NCBI GenBank assembly: GCA_013399695.1
Contig: VXAU01000760.1
Span: 1,240,001-1,304,000 of the forward strand
DNA: 64,000 nucleotides
Direction: 5' to 3'
Source: Formicarius rufipectus
Lineage: Eukaryota; Chordata; Aves; Passeriformes; Formicariidae
The notes under the pieces are model-generated. The model was not told where the DNA came from, ran no database searches, and worked only from the letters and a program-made list of their open reading frames with translations. Of this stretch, positions 24,579 through 36,781 are shown piece after piece (position 1 is the first letter of the stretch; each line of letters opens with the position of its first letter). The translations under genes and the position numbers were made by a program.

Positions 24579-27500
24579 ACCACTGTCAGATATATTTTAG
24601 GACATATTTAGAAAGAAGTAATTTTCATCATTCTTTTTCTTGTGCCCATCAAGAGTTTCTGAATTTATAGGCAAAACACAAACTTTGTCAAGAAGTAATC
24701 TATCTGCTTAAGCCAAACACCATTCCTTTCAAAACTTAGCTGTACTAATTCCTTACTGCATAGACTACTTTGAACTCCCAGAGCATTCATTACCTGCAGA
24801 ATCTGCAACTGCTTTATAAATTATGACTGAAAAGGACTGAACAACTCTGGGATATCACCCACATTTTGTCCTTCAGTGAGTATTTCTTACAGAGCTCTGT
24901 AAACACAAGCAACCAAGAACATGAATGCAATCAAGAAGGATCCAGTGTCAATTCCTGTCTATGCTCTTGTAGCAGAGATACAGCACCTTCAAGGACTGAG
25001 TGTGCTCAATGTTAAATCCCTTGTGAAAAGGGTTAGAAACATTCTCTTTTACCTGTAGCACAAATACCTGGGCATTAAGGAAGTACAAGTGAATCTGAAA
25101 AGACCACATAAAAAGCAAAGCACAACTGAAGGAGAAGTTTCCTAGGTTTTAGTTTCACTGCTCTGTGAATAAATGCACTGATTGCCCCAATTATGTAAGT
25201 ACATATTATGCAGGGGCTACAGAAGAAGGCAGTAAGGTTGCTACAAGAGATTCCAGCCATGAAGAGAGCATTGGATCTATTGACTTAGTCGTGTAAATAG
25301 AGATTAGTGAAACAGTTGAGAGGTAATACTGCCTAACTATATGGCCTTTTTGACTGGTTCGTTCCCAGTCCAGTTGCTGAGTGTCTGCAGAAAATATTAC
25401 CTAATAGCACAAACCCCCACTATTTTTTGAGTGTAGCACACTGATTTTTCTGTTTGAACAGCCAAGGTCTTTCACTGTTAACAGTTTTTTCCCAGTCAGC
25501 TAGAAAGAATAACCATCATACATTCCTTAAAATATCTTTTCAGAAATCAAATAAAATAATGGTATTACTTGAAACTAAAAAGGCTTTAAAGTAGCAGTCC
25601 TTTAGAACACAATAGTTCAGACTCGTCTGAGATTTCATGGGTTCTGTAATAATGCAGCTGTTTTCCTCAGGGTGTTCTCACAAATTCATAAAAAAGTCTA
25701 TTTGTTATGAGCATTCTGAAACCCCAAGGAAAGCAGCTGTGTTTTTGACAAACTAGGCCACATTTTCAACACCTCTAGCAAGAGACGTTTATAGAAGAAT
25801 TCTATGCCTTATATATCCATGAGCAACATATTTTTTGAACACTAACAACATGCAGTGCTCTTAGCAGAAGATTACGCAGCAAGGCAGCCAAACTGAACAT
25901 TGAGTTGGGCCACAATATGAAATTAAACCCCTGACCTCCAGCAGAAGACTTGCCCTAAACTTAAAATATGCCACCCAGAGTGAACTTAAAGGCCACTAGG
26001 GAAATCACTTGGACGATATAGGCATTTTAGATGTGAACTTTTTAGGCTTTTTAATACTTTTATTTTTTTTTCTTTTCCTGAAACTAGAAAAGCGTAAAGA
26101 ATGAGTGACATTAGTAGGGGATCTTGGTGAATGTGCTTACTACAGTATCAATGAAATACAAACTCTGGGCAAGGTAATAACTTTCTTGCTCCTGCAAGGG
26201 TTTGTTTTCTTTTTTTCTATCAGTCCAAAAGCAATTACAGACCCAAATATCATTTTTGCTGCTGTCAATTTTGCACAACTTTTGTAGAGGCTTTATCCTG
26301 TACATATTTTGTACCATATGATTTTTCTGCAGCTGCTCAACCTTAATCAGTCCTTCCTGGATTTTGAAAATGTTCATTTCTTTCCTTTATGCTTTACAAA
26401 CCCATTCTTTATGTACTAAACCCATCTTTCTTTGGCATATTTCAACAGTATTTATTTTATAACAGTATACCCATTATTTTTTGAAGTTTAATTTTTCAGT
26501 TTTTAAATTCCTAAATTTTCCTTCCCATTCAGGAAACCCAGCTGAAGTGTCTTTAATTCACTGACTTTCCTCAGTCTACTCTTCATCTCCATATTTTAGT
26601 ATTAGTAGGGAAGTTACTCAGATAGATTCGTTGCCATTTCCTCTTGAAATGTCTGTACATCTAGATGTCACTAAATTTTCCAGGTGAACTGTGGCTAATC
26701 CATTTCCTTTTAATGTCATCCTTTTAATACCTCATTCTTTGATCCTCATCTCTCAAGGTATGCTTTCTCCTTGTCCCTTTCTTTGATCTTTATCTCTTTG
26801 TCTCTTTCTTTTATTGTACTCAGCTTTCTGAGTTACATCTGAGTTGCATCTCCTTTTCACTTTCCTTCATTTTGCATTTGCCGCTCAACTGCAGGTTTTC
26901 ATCCATCAACTACAAGCTTCTACTACACTTTTTTTGGCCTTTCAGGGGAGCACTTATCTTGTGGGTCTTTTGATCCCAGTCTATAGGCTGTTTAATTTCA
27001 TTTCATAGATCATTCTTCTTTCCTCAAAGATGTCTCAGTTTCCCATGCAACTTAATTGTATTCTTCCTTTATGTCTAGCTCTTCTCTTTTCACCTTTTTG
27101 GTTGCTCTTGACCTCAGTTGTCTTAGTACCAGCACAAGCCAGAGTTCCATCCTCACACGCCTGATTGAAATGAAATAAATGAACCATACTCTGATTTTTC
27201 TCATTAGATGACAAATCACTCTATTTCCTTTAAATCTGTTCAAATGGCATAATCATTCTTCAAGCAGGAATTTGGTTGATTTTATGCATTTTAATTTTCA
27301 CTATATGAGCATTCTATAAATGTTAATGCTCATAGAATTAAAATTCAGTTTCCATTGCTGTTTAGTAAGTTTACCAAGTCCTGAATTCAGAATATATGTA
27401 AAAATTGAAAATTAAGACTTTTTGTAACTTAATGAAAGAATATGAATATGAATTATAGATGTGCTAGGAGTGAGATTCGCACTAGCTATGTATCAGTGAG

Positions 27501-29098
27501 CAGAATGCTAAAAGAAGGTAGAAGGAGTCTTCCAGTTCTAAGCATAGGTCAGAAGTCTGTAACAGCAAAGTGAATGTAAATTGGCATTTCTAGAGGTGAA
27601 TGCTAAGGAGTATTGACGTTTCTCTATCTTCATCCTTCCACATGATAAAGATTAGAAGATATTCTGGATGAGTTATCAGAATGAGCATCCTCTGAGAAGT
27701 TAAAAAGTCTGAAACATGTCCACATTTTGGAACACCATTTTTTTTATTTTTTTCATTGACAGAAGTGTGGAAGTCGATGACAAGACTGAGAGTGACCTTA
27801 TCTGGTTTAAATTAGTGCATCTCTGCTTAATTCAATAAATTTATGGGAACATAAAAAACACCTAAATCTAGTCCACTAAGTGTAGTCCTTGTTTTTGAAT
27901 TTCTACTAAAGAACAGTTCAAATTATGCTTTCTCTTAATTGGCCTTTATGGATTCCACAGGAATTGAATTTTAAAAACGAGAAAATAAAGCATTTCTTAA
28001 ATTCACATTTATAAATATTGTCAAATGCTCTTAAGTGGCAGACCCCTGTGTAAATAAAAATACAGAATCTAAGTGGACATCTTAAGTATGGGTCTAGAGC
28101 ATAAGTTTCAGCAATTTGTATCTACTTTAATCAAGCTCTTTAAAAGGAGAAAAGTAGGAATATTAAAATTTTAGGATCAGATGCAGTAAATTAGGGATCT
28201 GTATGAATGGCTTAATGCAAAGTCTGATGTTAGTCAGTGCAGAAATTCCCATTAACTTTGGAAAGATTTGAATCAGATACGAAATGTGTTAAAGGCTACA
28301 CAGCAGAAAATGTTTGCAAGTAAAATCAGTGTAGTCTTGTTAAGTACTGTCAATGTGCTTGTAAGTACTCCTTATAGTCTTTCCAGTAGATAGGCTTCAA
28401 ACTTGGTTTCTCTAATTCACTTAATGTTGTACAGTATGTGTTTACAACTTCTCAGCTACAACTAATGACATTGTGGCACTTTAATATTTACCTAGGCCAG
28501 GAATCTCTTCCAGAGGTAGCAACAGTAATAAATGGTAAGATAGTAAATGAAAAGAAAGAGTGGAAAAAAAACAAGCAAGCATTTATGGAAATCCACACCA
28601 TTTTTATTTTTGAAGGTGTCTGTTTTCTGTTCCACACCCTCCCCTCTGGCCTCCACATTGTTAAAATGGGAAGGAGACATAATCTGGAGAGAGAAACAAA
28701 AGTGGCTCTCTGACAGAACCCACTCACACTTTCGTTCTTATTTCTAGATTAAGACTATTCAAATTAGGAAGGATATATAGGCCTTTAGGGGGAATTAGTA
28801 TGTCAGTGGAGAGCTGCATAGAGGAGAAAATCCAGGCACTTCCAAGGTGATGTTTGGCAGTGCTCAGTGCCCTTCTCACCTCTCCAAAGAATTTACTCTC
28901 TCAGAATTTCTTCTAAAAGGAAAAGAAAATTAGGTATATATTATTAATAATTACATATAATTATATGTTATTGTTATTAATTAATAATCAGATTGTTTCA
29001 CTTAGAAGAGACACAAGTAAACTCCTCTAAACTGTGTTAGTTGCCATATTTACACCACCCAAGTTGCTCTTCCATGGACCATCTCAGTAATTTAAAAT
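24579..29098. other. non-coding stretch, nothing recognised
   Basis: AT-rich sequence without a recognisable exon. A notably T/C-rich segment spans roughly 26390-27070, with many TTTC and TCTTT words but no periodic unit. The AT palindrome at 28953-28968 is listed separately. Confidence 0.5.
28953..28968. repeat. 16-bp AT-rich perfect palindrome
   Basis: ACATATAATTATATGT reads the same on both strands. After one T-T mismatch, six further outer positions can pair (one as a G-T wobble), giving an imperfect stem of about 15 positions in a very AT-rich context. Confidence 0.8.
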
Positions 29099-29236
29099 AT
29101 CACAGAATAACAGAATATTTTAATTTGGAGCAGACCCACAAGGATCAAGTCCAAATGTTAAGTGAATGGCCCATAAGGGGTTCAAACCCACAACCTTGGC
29201 ATTATTAGGCTCTAGGAAACTGAGCTAATAAGGTCA
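29099..29236 (-). mobile_element. tRNA-Ile-derived SINE with CR1-like tail (TguSINE1-like)
   Basis: Read on the minus strand, 29236 to about 29168 follows a tRNA-Ile gene. The A-box region contains TTAGCTCAG, the anticodon arm contains CCTAATAATGCC (anticodon AAT), and GCCAAGGTTGTGGGTTTGAA leads through the B box (about 29179-29188) into an acceptor-side GGGCCA. From about 29160 to 29099 it continues into a CR1-type 3' tail ending in repeats of ATTCTGTTATTCTGTG type. A tRNA-Ile head on a CR1 tail is the architecture of the passerine SINE TguSINE1, mobilised in trans by CR1 reverse transcriptase. The copy is mutated in the A-box arm and is not a functional tRNA. The family name is from memory; the tRNA-plus-CR1 structure is visible directly. 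Confidence 0.9.
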
Positions 29237-29914
29237 CTTCACTATAAACCATTTTGGTTTGAATGGGAAACACTTAAACAACACTTTAGTGGGTAGTGAA
29301 AAGTGAGTGCAATCTTTATTTGCTTGTCAGAGAGCTACATTCCAGTCAAAATGCATGTAGTGTCATGCTCTGATGCTTATAGTTATACAGATATATGCTT
29401 TATTACATCATTCAGTAGATTTTACAATACTAAAAATTGATGCAAGAAACTGGTAGATGACCTGTAGTGGATTTCTCTTATAAATGAAATATCAGACAAT
29501 TAAATAGTGAGGATGAGAAGGGGAGGAATATAAATTAGTGTTCCTATTATCTGTTGAATATTGAGTCTATCCTAAGAATTGATTAAAGTAGTGCAAGAAA
29601 AGACAGGAGGTGGTCATGAAATCCAAGAATATTTTATACTGTGTCTGTGCAGGAGGGCAGAATTAAGTTTCCTAACTTCTACTGGCTCATTTGGTACCCT
29701 TAAGAAATATTTTCTAACATGCTAAAGTGTCAGGAATTGTGTAGAGTTACTGACATTGCTGTTTGCACTCATGTTACAATGCCAGGCACCATAGATATTT
29801 CTTATGTATTTTATCTCTGTGGACAGTATGATCTTTAGAGGCAAAAGTTTCAAGGTAAAAAGCACTTTGATTTATGACCCTACAACTTCTTACTGACTAG
29901 GAAATTACCCAGGA

Positions 29915-30240
29915 ATGTTAGCAAGACTGAGGTTTTGCTGGTGGAAATCAGGGGTTTGCAGGCTGTATCTGCACTTAGATGTCAAGCTGTCGGTGGTCTG
30001 TGACACACCGGGCTGTGCTGGAGCTGTGCCTCCTCCCTGTGGGGACAAGAGCAGGGTGTGCTCAGGCCATTGTACCCATCTGTGTCCATCCCAGACTTCT
30101 CTAGAGCTGCACACGTTGAATTTGGAAGCAGTCCTGGTTTCCATCACACTAAGGGAGTTGCAACGAAGCAATGCAGGATGCAAACGACAGAACAACTGTG
30201 AGTTTCCCGGCAGATTTGGTGGGGAAGTCAGGTAATGGAT
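29915..30240. other. CpG-enriched patch, possible exon or relic
   Basis: GC content rises visibly and about half a dozen CpG sites fall within 230 bases, whereas the surrounding kilobases have very few. A frame of about 106 codons is open on the plus strand, and a 128-codon frame overlaps it on the minus strand. Neither product resembles a family I know; the plus-strand frame is cysteine-rich. The plus frame stops inside CAG/GTAATG at 30232-30237, a usable splice donor, and a weak acceptor-like ACTAG lies at about 29895-29900. It could be a lncRNA exon, a decayed retroposed sequence or chance composition. Confidence 0.3.
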
Positions 30241-30790
30241 CAAGCTGCAGTGGTTGTCCATGCACACACTGGCCCTGTGACTGCACAACAAAACACCTCA
30301 ACTCATAAGTCACAGCTTCCCAGGAATTAAAGTATTCTAGACAGAAATGGGCACGCAGGACACACAGGCATGTTAAATGGGAAATTTGCTGTTCTTGGTA
30401 AGTACAGTCTTATTAATACCTCACCAGCTGTGCTGGATTCAGTGGATTTTCTGCACAGTGCCTAGTGAGGCAGGATGTGCTTGCTGAGGTTGTTACCTGT
30501 CCAGGTGCTTCCTTTATGTCTGGTTTTGAAGGGGCTACACTAGTGTGCCAAGCTGTGCCTGAGATGCATATACAAGTGCATATACATAACATGAACTGGT
30601 ACGGGTGTCCCTGGGCACATCATGTGGTTAGAGATGTGTAACCCATATGCACTATTCAGGTTTACCTTCAGTATTGTCCTTGGTCTTGATCTTACTGATT
30701 TATTAACAACTAACACACTTGGTAAAAAACTGGAGAATCTACTGTGTGTGCACATGTAGTAAAGCTTGGAAGAGGTGCCAACCCTCACTC

Positions 30791-30815
30791 CAATAATAAC
30801 AATAATAATAATATT
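30791..30815. repeat. (AAT)n microsatellite
   Basis: Short imperfect AAT/AAC trinucleotide array. Confidence 0.9.
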
Positions 30816-33373
30816 AGAGGTCTCCTTGTTTTTAAGCACATTTTGCTCCAGCAGTGTGGGAGCACATATGGACAGGATGTCTCCTAAAACATTCAGTTAT
30901 TGTTGTTGTGTCTGATTTTACAAATACTTTTTAGAAAAGTTATTCAGAGAGAGTTAGGTAACACCTGGGCTTCCTGAGCTGCTTAATTCCTGTCCTAATG
31001 AACCTATCATTTCACAATACAACTGAACAGTCCTTTTGTGCTACAATAGCCTTCGTGGCATGATGCTTGTATTTTTTATTACATATATAGAGAGTGTGTG
31101 TTAATGTGTGCATGCGTATTTTTATGACAGGTGACTGGGGAACACCTAATTTGATTTTAGTAGTATTTTTTCAAAACTGTAAAATTATCTTGACAGGAGG
31201 GTCATTTTTTGTGTTACTCTTTGAAATCCATGGTACCAATCTTTCAAGGACAATGTAAATAATTCAAAACGAATTTAGATTTAGGATTATACTCATGCTT
31301 TTCACAATAATTAAACACACAAACTTATCAGGTTTTGTTTATGGAATGAATTTTTAATAAACATTAAATATAATCTGTTTCATCTCAGTAAATATATGCC
31401 ATTTTTAAACATTAATTTCCACTTGGTTTGTACCAATACCTTTCATTATTTAATAGACCAGTTTTTGTCTGTGAAAGAATTGCAGCCAAATAATAAGCAA
31501 TTTCTGTTTCAGAATTACAGTGCTGTACAAGATAGGGCAGCGCCTTTCTTTTTAGAATTCAGAGGGTAAAAAGTTTTCCTGATTTGCATATTGATCAGTT
31601 CAATGGTGATCTATAAAACAGATTCTGGAACATTGTCCAGGAGAAACTGACAGTATTAAGTTAAAAATATAGAGTCAACAAAGTTTTCCTATACCAGCTG
31701 TGAATTAAATAATGAGCTTTTCCCTTTTAAATATTATTTATAATTAAACAATTGTTTATCCTCCATCAAATAAATCAGTTACCCAGAATAACAATACTGT
31801 TAAGACTACTGTATAATTTTTCATGCATGCAGAATCATAGGTTGTATTTCAGAATCAGAAAACAATTTTTTTGCAGGCTGTGATTTTGGTAGAGACCTTA
31901 CACTGAAATTGGAACTTTGGGACTCAATTCCAGTTGTATCTTGTAAATCTCTGCACAGTTTCATGGAGATGGTCACCCTTATGAAATCATACCAAAAAGT
32001 ACTTGGAAAATTGACTGGCCTAGAAGTTGAATCAAATTCCATTCTGTTTTAGAACTGGGAAAAATAGGCTCATTATTCCATCACCTTTTTAGCTCCTTCC
32101 CTGTGGCACTGCCCAGGAACTAGCATCTGGCCACTGCTGTATCCACCAACACAGAAGGATGCAGTGACTTCCAGGGAGTTCACAAGGGACAGTCACTGTG
32201 CGTGAGCTCACCACACTTCTGAAAACATAAGGTGCCAGGTTAGACACCCAGAGAGTGATGATTAAATTCATTTTCTTTCCTGCAAGTAGTTTCTCCTCAA
32301 ATATGGGAGAGCTTTAAATGCCACAAGGTTGTACTTGGCAATTTAGTAACATTCAAATCAGTAGCTCTGGCATATTGAGTGATTTTAATTAACTACTTAA
32401 AATACTTTGCCTTTTAATGTATCCTTTTTAATATTATATCCATCTGATGGATATGCAGGAATTTCATGGAACACGCAATTTGTAATTCCAGATTGTCATT
32501 AAACACAGAGGGTTTTTCCATCTCCAGGAAATTTTGCTGTAATAATTTAGGTTCATATCAGGTATTTTATTTGATTGCTTCAGATATATTTAAAATTATT
32601 ATTGGCTAAATTATTTTCTTCTTTTCTTAAAATGCCTTGTATGTTCACTTAAAAAGATCTCCAAGAGCACCATTTTTTTCATAGCTTTTAAAAATCTGGA
32701 AAGTTTTTTCCACAGGGAGGTATGAGCAAAGGTGGAGTGTGGAGACTGGACAAGTTAAAAAGAAAAGTTCAGTGGCTTCTGCAAAAGGAAAAGCTTCTAT
32801 TGAATTCCAGTAAGTCTAACACAGTTTCAGAACACTTCTTTTATTCTGCAATTCACTGTCTGATCAGTTGCTGCGTTGTAATATTTGCCAAGATGTCTGA
32901 TACCGTAACCAGATTTTCTAGGAAGTATCATGAATCCTTCATCTATTTAAAGGTCAGAAAAAGGATTATAAAGACCGTTACTTTCAGAGCTGTTGCTGGC
33001 AATAAAAATGTGCAGTGCTGCCAATGTTTGTAATAGTGCAGAAGAAGAAAGAGAGAAGTGGACAGACTCCTACTTACAATAAGACATTAATTTTTCTAAA
33101 TCTAAAACTGGAAAGACTCAATAATTTTTAAAATGCAAAATCTGAAAGAGATGTCCACCTCTTATTATTCAGACTTGGATACTTTTTAGTGTTCCATGTA
33201 GCATTTCTGTAATAATCAGGACTATTTTGTTAATTAGATTTATTAAAAAATAACTTTATGTTTATATTGTTCTTTCTATATAAATTCTAGAAAGTTACAA
33301 AACATTTATTTTGTGAACAATGACTATGAAATAAGGATCTAATGCTGGTTCCACAAGGGCTTGGTCTATGTAG

Positions 33374-33378
33374 CTTGT
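33374..33378. repeat. target-site duplication, left copy (CTTGT)
   Basis: Exact 5-bp match to 34066-34070 on the far side of the LTR. Confidence 0.85.
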
Positions 33379-34065
33379 TGTCCTGGATATAGTAGCCAGG
33401 ATCAGTTGGTCACTGTGTGGGTGGGTATTCTAAACCCTCTATGTCATTTTTCTCATGAACTGCTCACAATGGCCCATTGGCAGCTCCTGCCCAGGGCACA
33501 CTGACCCCTCAGGCTACAAAGTGGGTGTTTAGGAACTTCTGGGAGATAAGGAAGTTTTCCTGTCTTCACACTTGTGACTCAGGTGTGATAATTCCCCTTC
33601 AGGGAGCCATTAGTACCTTCACACCCACCTGAGTGGTCATGTCTGCTAATGGGCCATCAGGGATGCCAAATCACCCATTGTGAAACTCCCCACCCAGGGG
33701 GAGGGACTGGGTGTTCCCATCTGAGCCCAGATATATATAAACTTGAGGTTTTGGGACTGTGACCTCTCATCAGATCCAGAGGAGGACCAGAGCTCAACTG
33801 GACTGCAACCATCATCTTCACCGGTAGGTTCCTTCTTTCTTTTTGCTTTGAACTCAGGGGGGCCATGTGGTGCTCAGCTCCGTTGTGAGCTCCATTCTGC
33901 TCATGCCCCACTGTGCTGGGCTGCGCATCTGTTTTTGTGGGTCAAATGGATTTTCCTTCTATGTCAGTGTATTTTGTGATCTTCTTATAAAATTGTTATT
34001 CTGACTTGCAATCCTATTCTGTTTTGGATTCATTTCTCCTGATGGTTTAACTCTAAACCTGCACA
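33379..34065 (+). mobile_element. solo LTR of an endogenous retrovirus (ERVL-like)
   Basis: A 687-bp unit starts TGTCCTGG and ends CCTGCACA, giving the canonical TG...CA LTR termini. It is flanked by identical 5-bp direct repeats CTTGT at 33374-33378 and 34066-34070, which read as the target-site duplication. A five-base duplication fits the ERVL/ERV3 class. Inside, a TATA box (33732-33740) is followed about 30 bases later by the likely U3/R boundary. A good splice-donor-like CGG/GTAGGT lies at 33821-33829. No gag, pol or env remnant is seen on either side, and the duplications abut both ends, so this is a solo LTR left by LTR-LTR recombination. No canonical AATAAA was found. The strand is set by the TATA box. 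The family name is not assigned. Confidence 0.85.
33732..33740 (+). promoter_or_regulatory. TATA box of the solo LTR
   Basis: TATATATAA lies about 350 bases into the LTR. By usual spacing, transcription would begin around 33762-33770, upstream of the donor-like GTAGGT at 33824. Whether it is active is unknown. Confidence 0.6.
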
Positions 34066-34070
34066 CTTGT
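34066..34070. repeat. target-site duplication, right copy (CTTGT)
   Basis: Exact match to 33374-33378, directly after the terminal CA of the LTR. Confidence 0.85.
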
Positions 34071-34284
34071 GTTCTGAATAATTACCTTTTTATATCAGGT
34101 TTATGATCTAAAGAATGTTCTACTAGAGAAGAAGGAGGGAAGAAAAAGTCTAAAGGAAAATTCAGGACAAATGAAGTTAGAAATAGACCTTCAGGGTTGT
34201 TTGTTGTTTTTATATTATATTCAGAAAACTTCTGTTTCAAATAAGTGAACTGCCTTGCAGTAACATGTCAAATTTGGTGGCCTA

Positions 34285-34444
34285 TTTCAATTTTTGTGGA
34301 TGCTTCAACCCTGGAAATGTTCATGTCTAGTTGGGATGGGGCTCTGAGCGACTTGATGTAGTGGAAGGTGTTCTTGCTTGTAGCAAGGGAGTTGGAACAT
34401 GATGAACTTTAAGGTCCCTCCCAACCCAAACCATTCTGTGATTT
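34285..34444 (+). mobile_element. CR1 LINE 3' fragment
   Basis: This is a short sense-oriented CR1 3' end lying 220 bases downstream of the solo LTR. Recognisable parts are 'ccctggaaatgttcatg', 'gttgggatggggctctgagc' and 'tagtggaaggtgttcttgc'. The terminal 'aaggtccctcccaacccaaa' is followed by 'ccattctgtgattt' at 34431-34444. It matches the most common avian CR1 3' wording and is the least diverged over its last 60 bases. Confidence 0.93.
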
Positions 34445-36704
34445 TAGACATTTAAGTGCTCCTAAGCTGGATTTAGGGCATAAGGTGAGGACCAGACTTA
34501 AACAAGCATTTTGCTGAGGAAAAGAAAATGCATCCTAAAGCTGGGAAGACGTGCTGGGAAAAACTGTAGCAGGAACAAGTGTAGTGAGACTGGATCAGTC
34601 CTCCCTATCAGACTCGTGAGTTTTGCTCTGCTGCCTATCTCTGTGGCCCTTTCACCCTTCTATCCAGAGGAGAGATACAAACTCCCATGCTCCAATCTGA
34701 GCACACCAGCTGCCTTCATCTAACAATTTGAGACCTTCAGCTCCTTTGAGATTTTCTTGCACCTTTTATGTATTAGACTGGGTAACAAATAGAAGCATTT
34801 AGAGAAATATCTTGCTTACTTCTATTATCTCAGCAGTTTCTGCCACTGTTGTTAGCATTACATCTTCTAGCAGTTTGACCTTTAAACGTTAAGTATCCAC
34901 CAGCATGAAACAATAAAAGAAAGAAATTGTAACTACCGAACACAGTGTATTTCTTTCCAGAAGTGTGTGTATGCACAATCACACATATATGTGTGGGCAC
35001 ACACCGATGCAAGAATTACTCATAACCCTGGAGGAGATAAATATCTGGTTTAGAATCCTTTAGTGTAACTAAGACCAAAAGGATATTTGCCCTTCATGAT
35101 GAAGAATTTTCCCCCATTTTTCTTCTGGCAGAATTATCTTCACTCATACAAACAGCCTTTCCCTTGCTATAAAATTTCCATTAGATGGCTACATTCATTA
35201 TAGCACTATCAAAGCATCTCCATCTAGATATGAATGTCTTGCTTCTCTTTGATTTTTTGCTTTACTCCTACACAGCTCTCCCAGATCACTGATCCCTTCA
35301 ACTGCCTAAAGAGTTTCACAGTATGCAGGAGTTTACAAATGCAGATGTAGCAAAGCAATACAGCAACTGTCCTCTGCCTTCTCAAATCACTCCTCATCAT
35401 TGCTATATCTGGAGAAAAATATTTTGACAGTAGTTTGTTTATGAGAGCTATCTCTACAGTATCAACAGAAAAATAAATAGAACTTAAAGAAATAGTTGTA
35501 TGGAATACAAATGTAACTGTTCCTTAAATAATTTCTCTTACTCCTTAAAGAGAATATCCAGCTGAAACCTCAAGAGCCTTAAGAGGACAGAGTCACTCTT
35601 TGAACTCTTCCATAAGTAAATATGCTTATAATGGGATTGAGGTTTTACTGTTTCCAGGATTTATTTTATGGTACAGAAGGTTAAATGCTATACAAGTAGT
35701 CCATGGGTAACTTGTGCTCTGCATTACATGGAAGCAGTCCATTGGTCCTGACAATACAGCCTGTGGTTTCAGTAGTCACAGCCAGGTGGTACAAAACACC
35801 ACTCTCTAAAAAAGATATATGTAAATGAATTGCATGTGTCACATAACAATTTCATACCTCTGATTTTCATTTTTGACTTATAAACATCACTGTTAATAAT
35901 ATAGAGTTAGTCTATTGCATGTTCACATCTGATTAAGGTAAGGGATTGATTTGTAAATTCTGAAGGGCTTTGAGTATCGATACCATGTTTGCTGTAAAAT
36001 TTGTATGTAGCTATATTTTAAAAATGCTCAGGCAACTAATATTCCATACATGTTTGTAAATGTGTTTGTTAGAAAGCAATACAATTCAAACTTGAGTTCT
36101 TTATAAAAATGTCATGCACTCACAATATTTTTATTATCATAACTTGGACTTCAGTCATGAAAGTGTTCTTCCTCACAGTGGTCCCAAAACCCAAATTCTA
36201 AGCAGATTTATATTTGCATTAGCCTTAATAACGTTACTTCAACTTGCATCAGTGTCCTAGTTAAAAGCTGGAGCAGAGACGACAGCTGAATAGTAACTTG
36301 GCTGCTGTATGGACTGGGAGGGAATCTGCCAGTGGAAAATAATTGTGTTGTGATCCAAAATGTAATCTTGGTCATTGTCCAAAGTCCATTCTTAGGGCTC
36401 ACTGAAAGTTGAGTGTAGCTAAAAGGAGTGCCCATGTTTACTTTAACAGGTTTTTGGTGAGGCTATCAGAGCTGGGAGATAGGGATGGTCAAAGAAACAT
36501 TCCACTGAATACATCTGGGATTGGATTTTATGGATTTTTTTTCTTTCCCACACTTGTAACTGATGCTTGAGTTAGCAGAGGAAACTGCAGGAAAATATAA
36601 ACATAGCTGGATTAGGGCACTCTGAAATCTCTCATAAGAGAAAAACACAGGTGAACGACTCCAGAACTATCTCAAAACAAGGAAATGTACTTAGTGTTGA
36701 TAGT

Positions 36705-36781
36705 TTGGTTTTGTTTTTTTTTTTTTTTTTTTTTTGGTTGGTTTTTCGTTTGTTTGGGGTTTTTTTTGTTTGTTTGTTTTT
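36705..36781. repeat. T-run with T/G-rich low complexity
   Basis: A run of 22 T (36714-36735) is followed by GGTTGG, GTTTG units and GGGG in T. The frames crossing it on both strands are artefacts of the tract. Confidence 0.9.

Larger units (their letters stand above)
29237..33378. other. non-coding stretch with one CpG-enriched patch
   Basis: Mostly AT-rich, with no recognised exon. It holds the GC/CpG-enriched patch at 29915-30240 and the AAT array at 30791-30815, both listed. A smaller GC-richer patch at about 32090-32235 shows no recognisable element. Confidence 0.5.

Noticed and set aside
29168..29236. Functional tRNA-Ile gene
   Set aside because: The D-arm/A-box region is damaged and the 3' side continues into a CR1-like tail, so it is a SINE head and not a tRNA gene.
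32722..33033. 103-codon plus-strand frame beginning with ATG
   Set aside because: Considered as a processed pseudogene, but there is no poly(A), no target duplication and no familiar protein.
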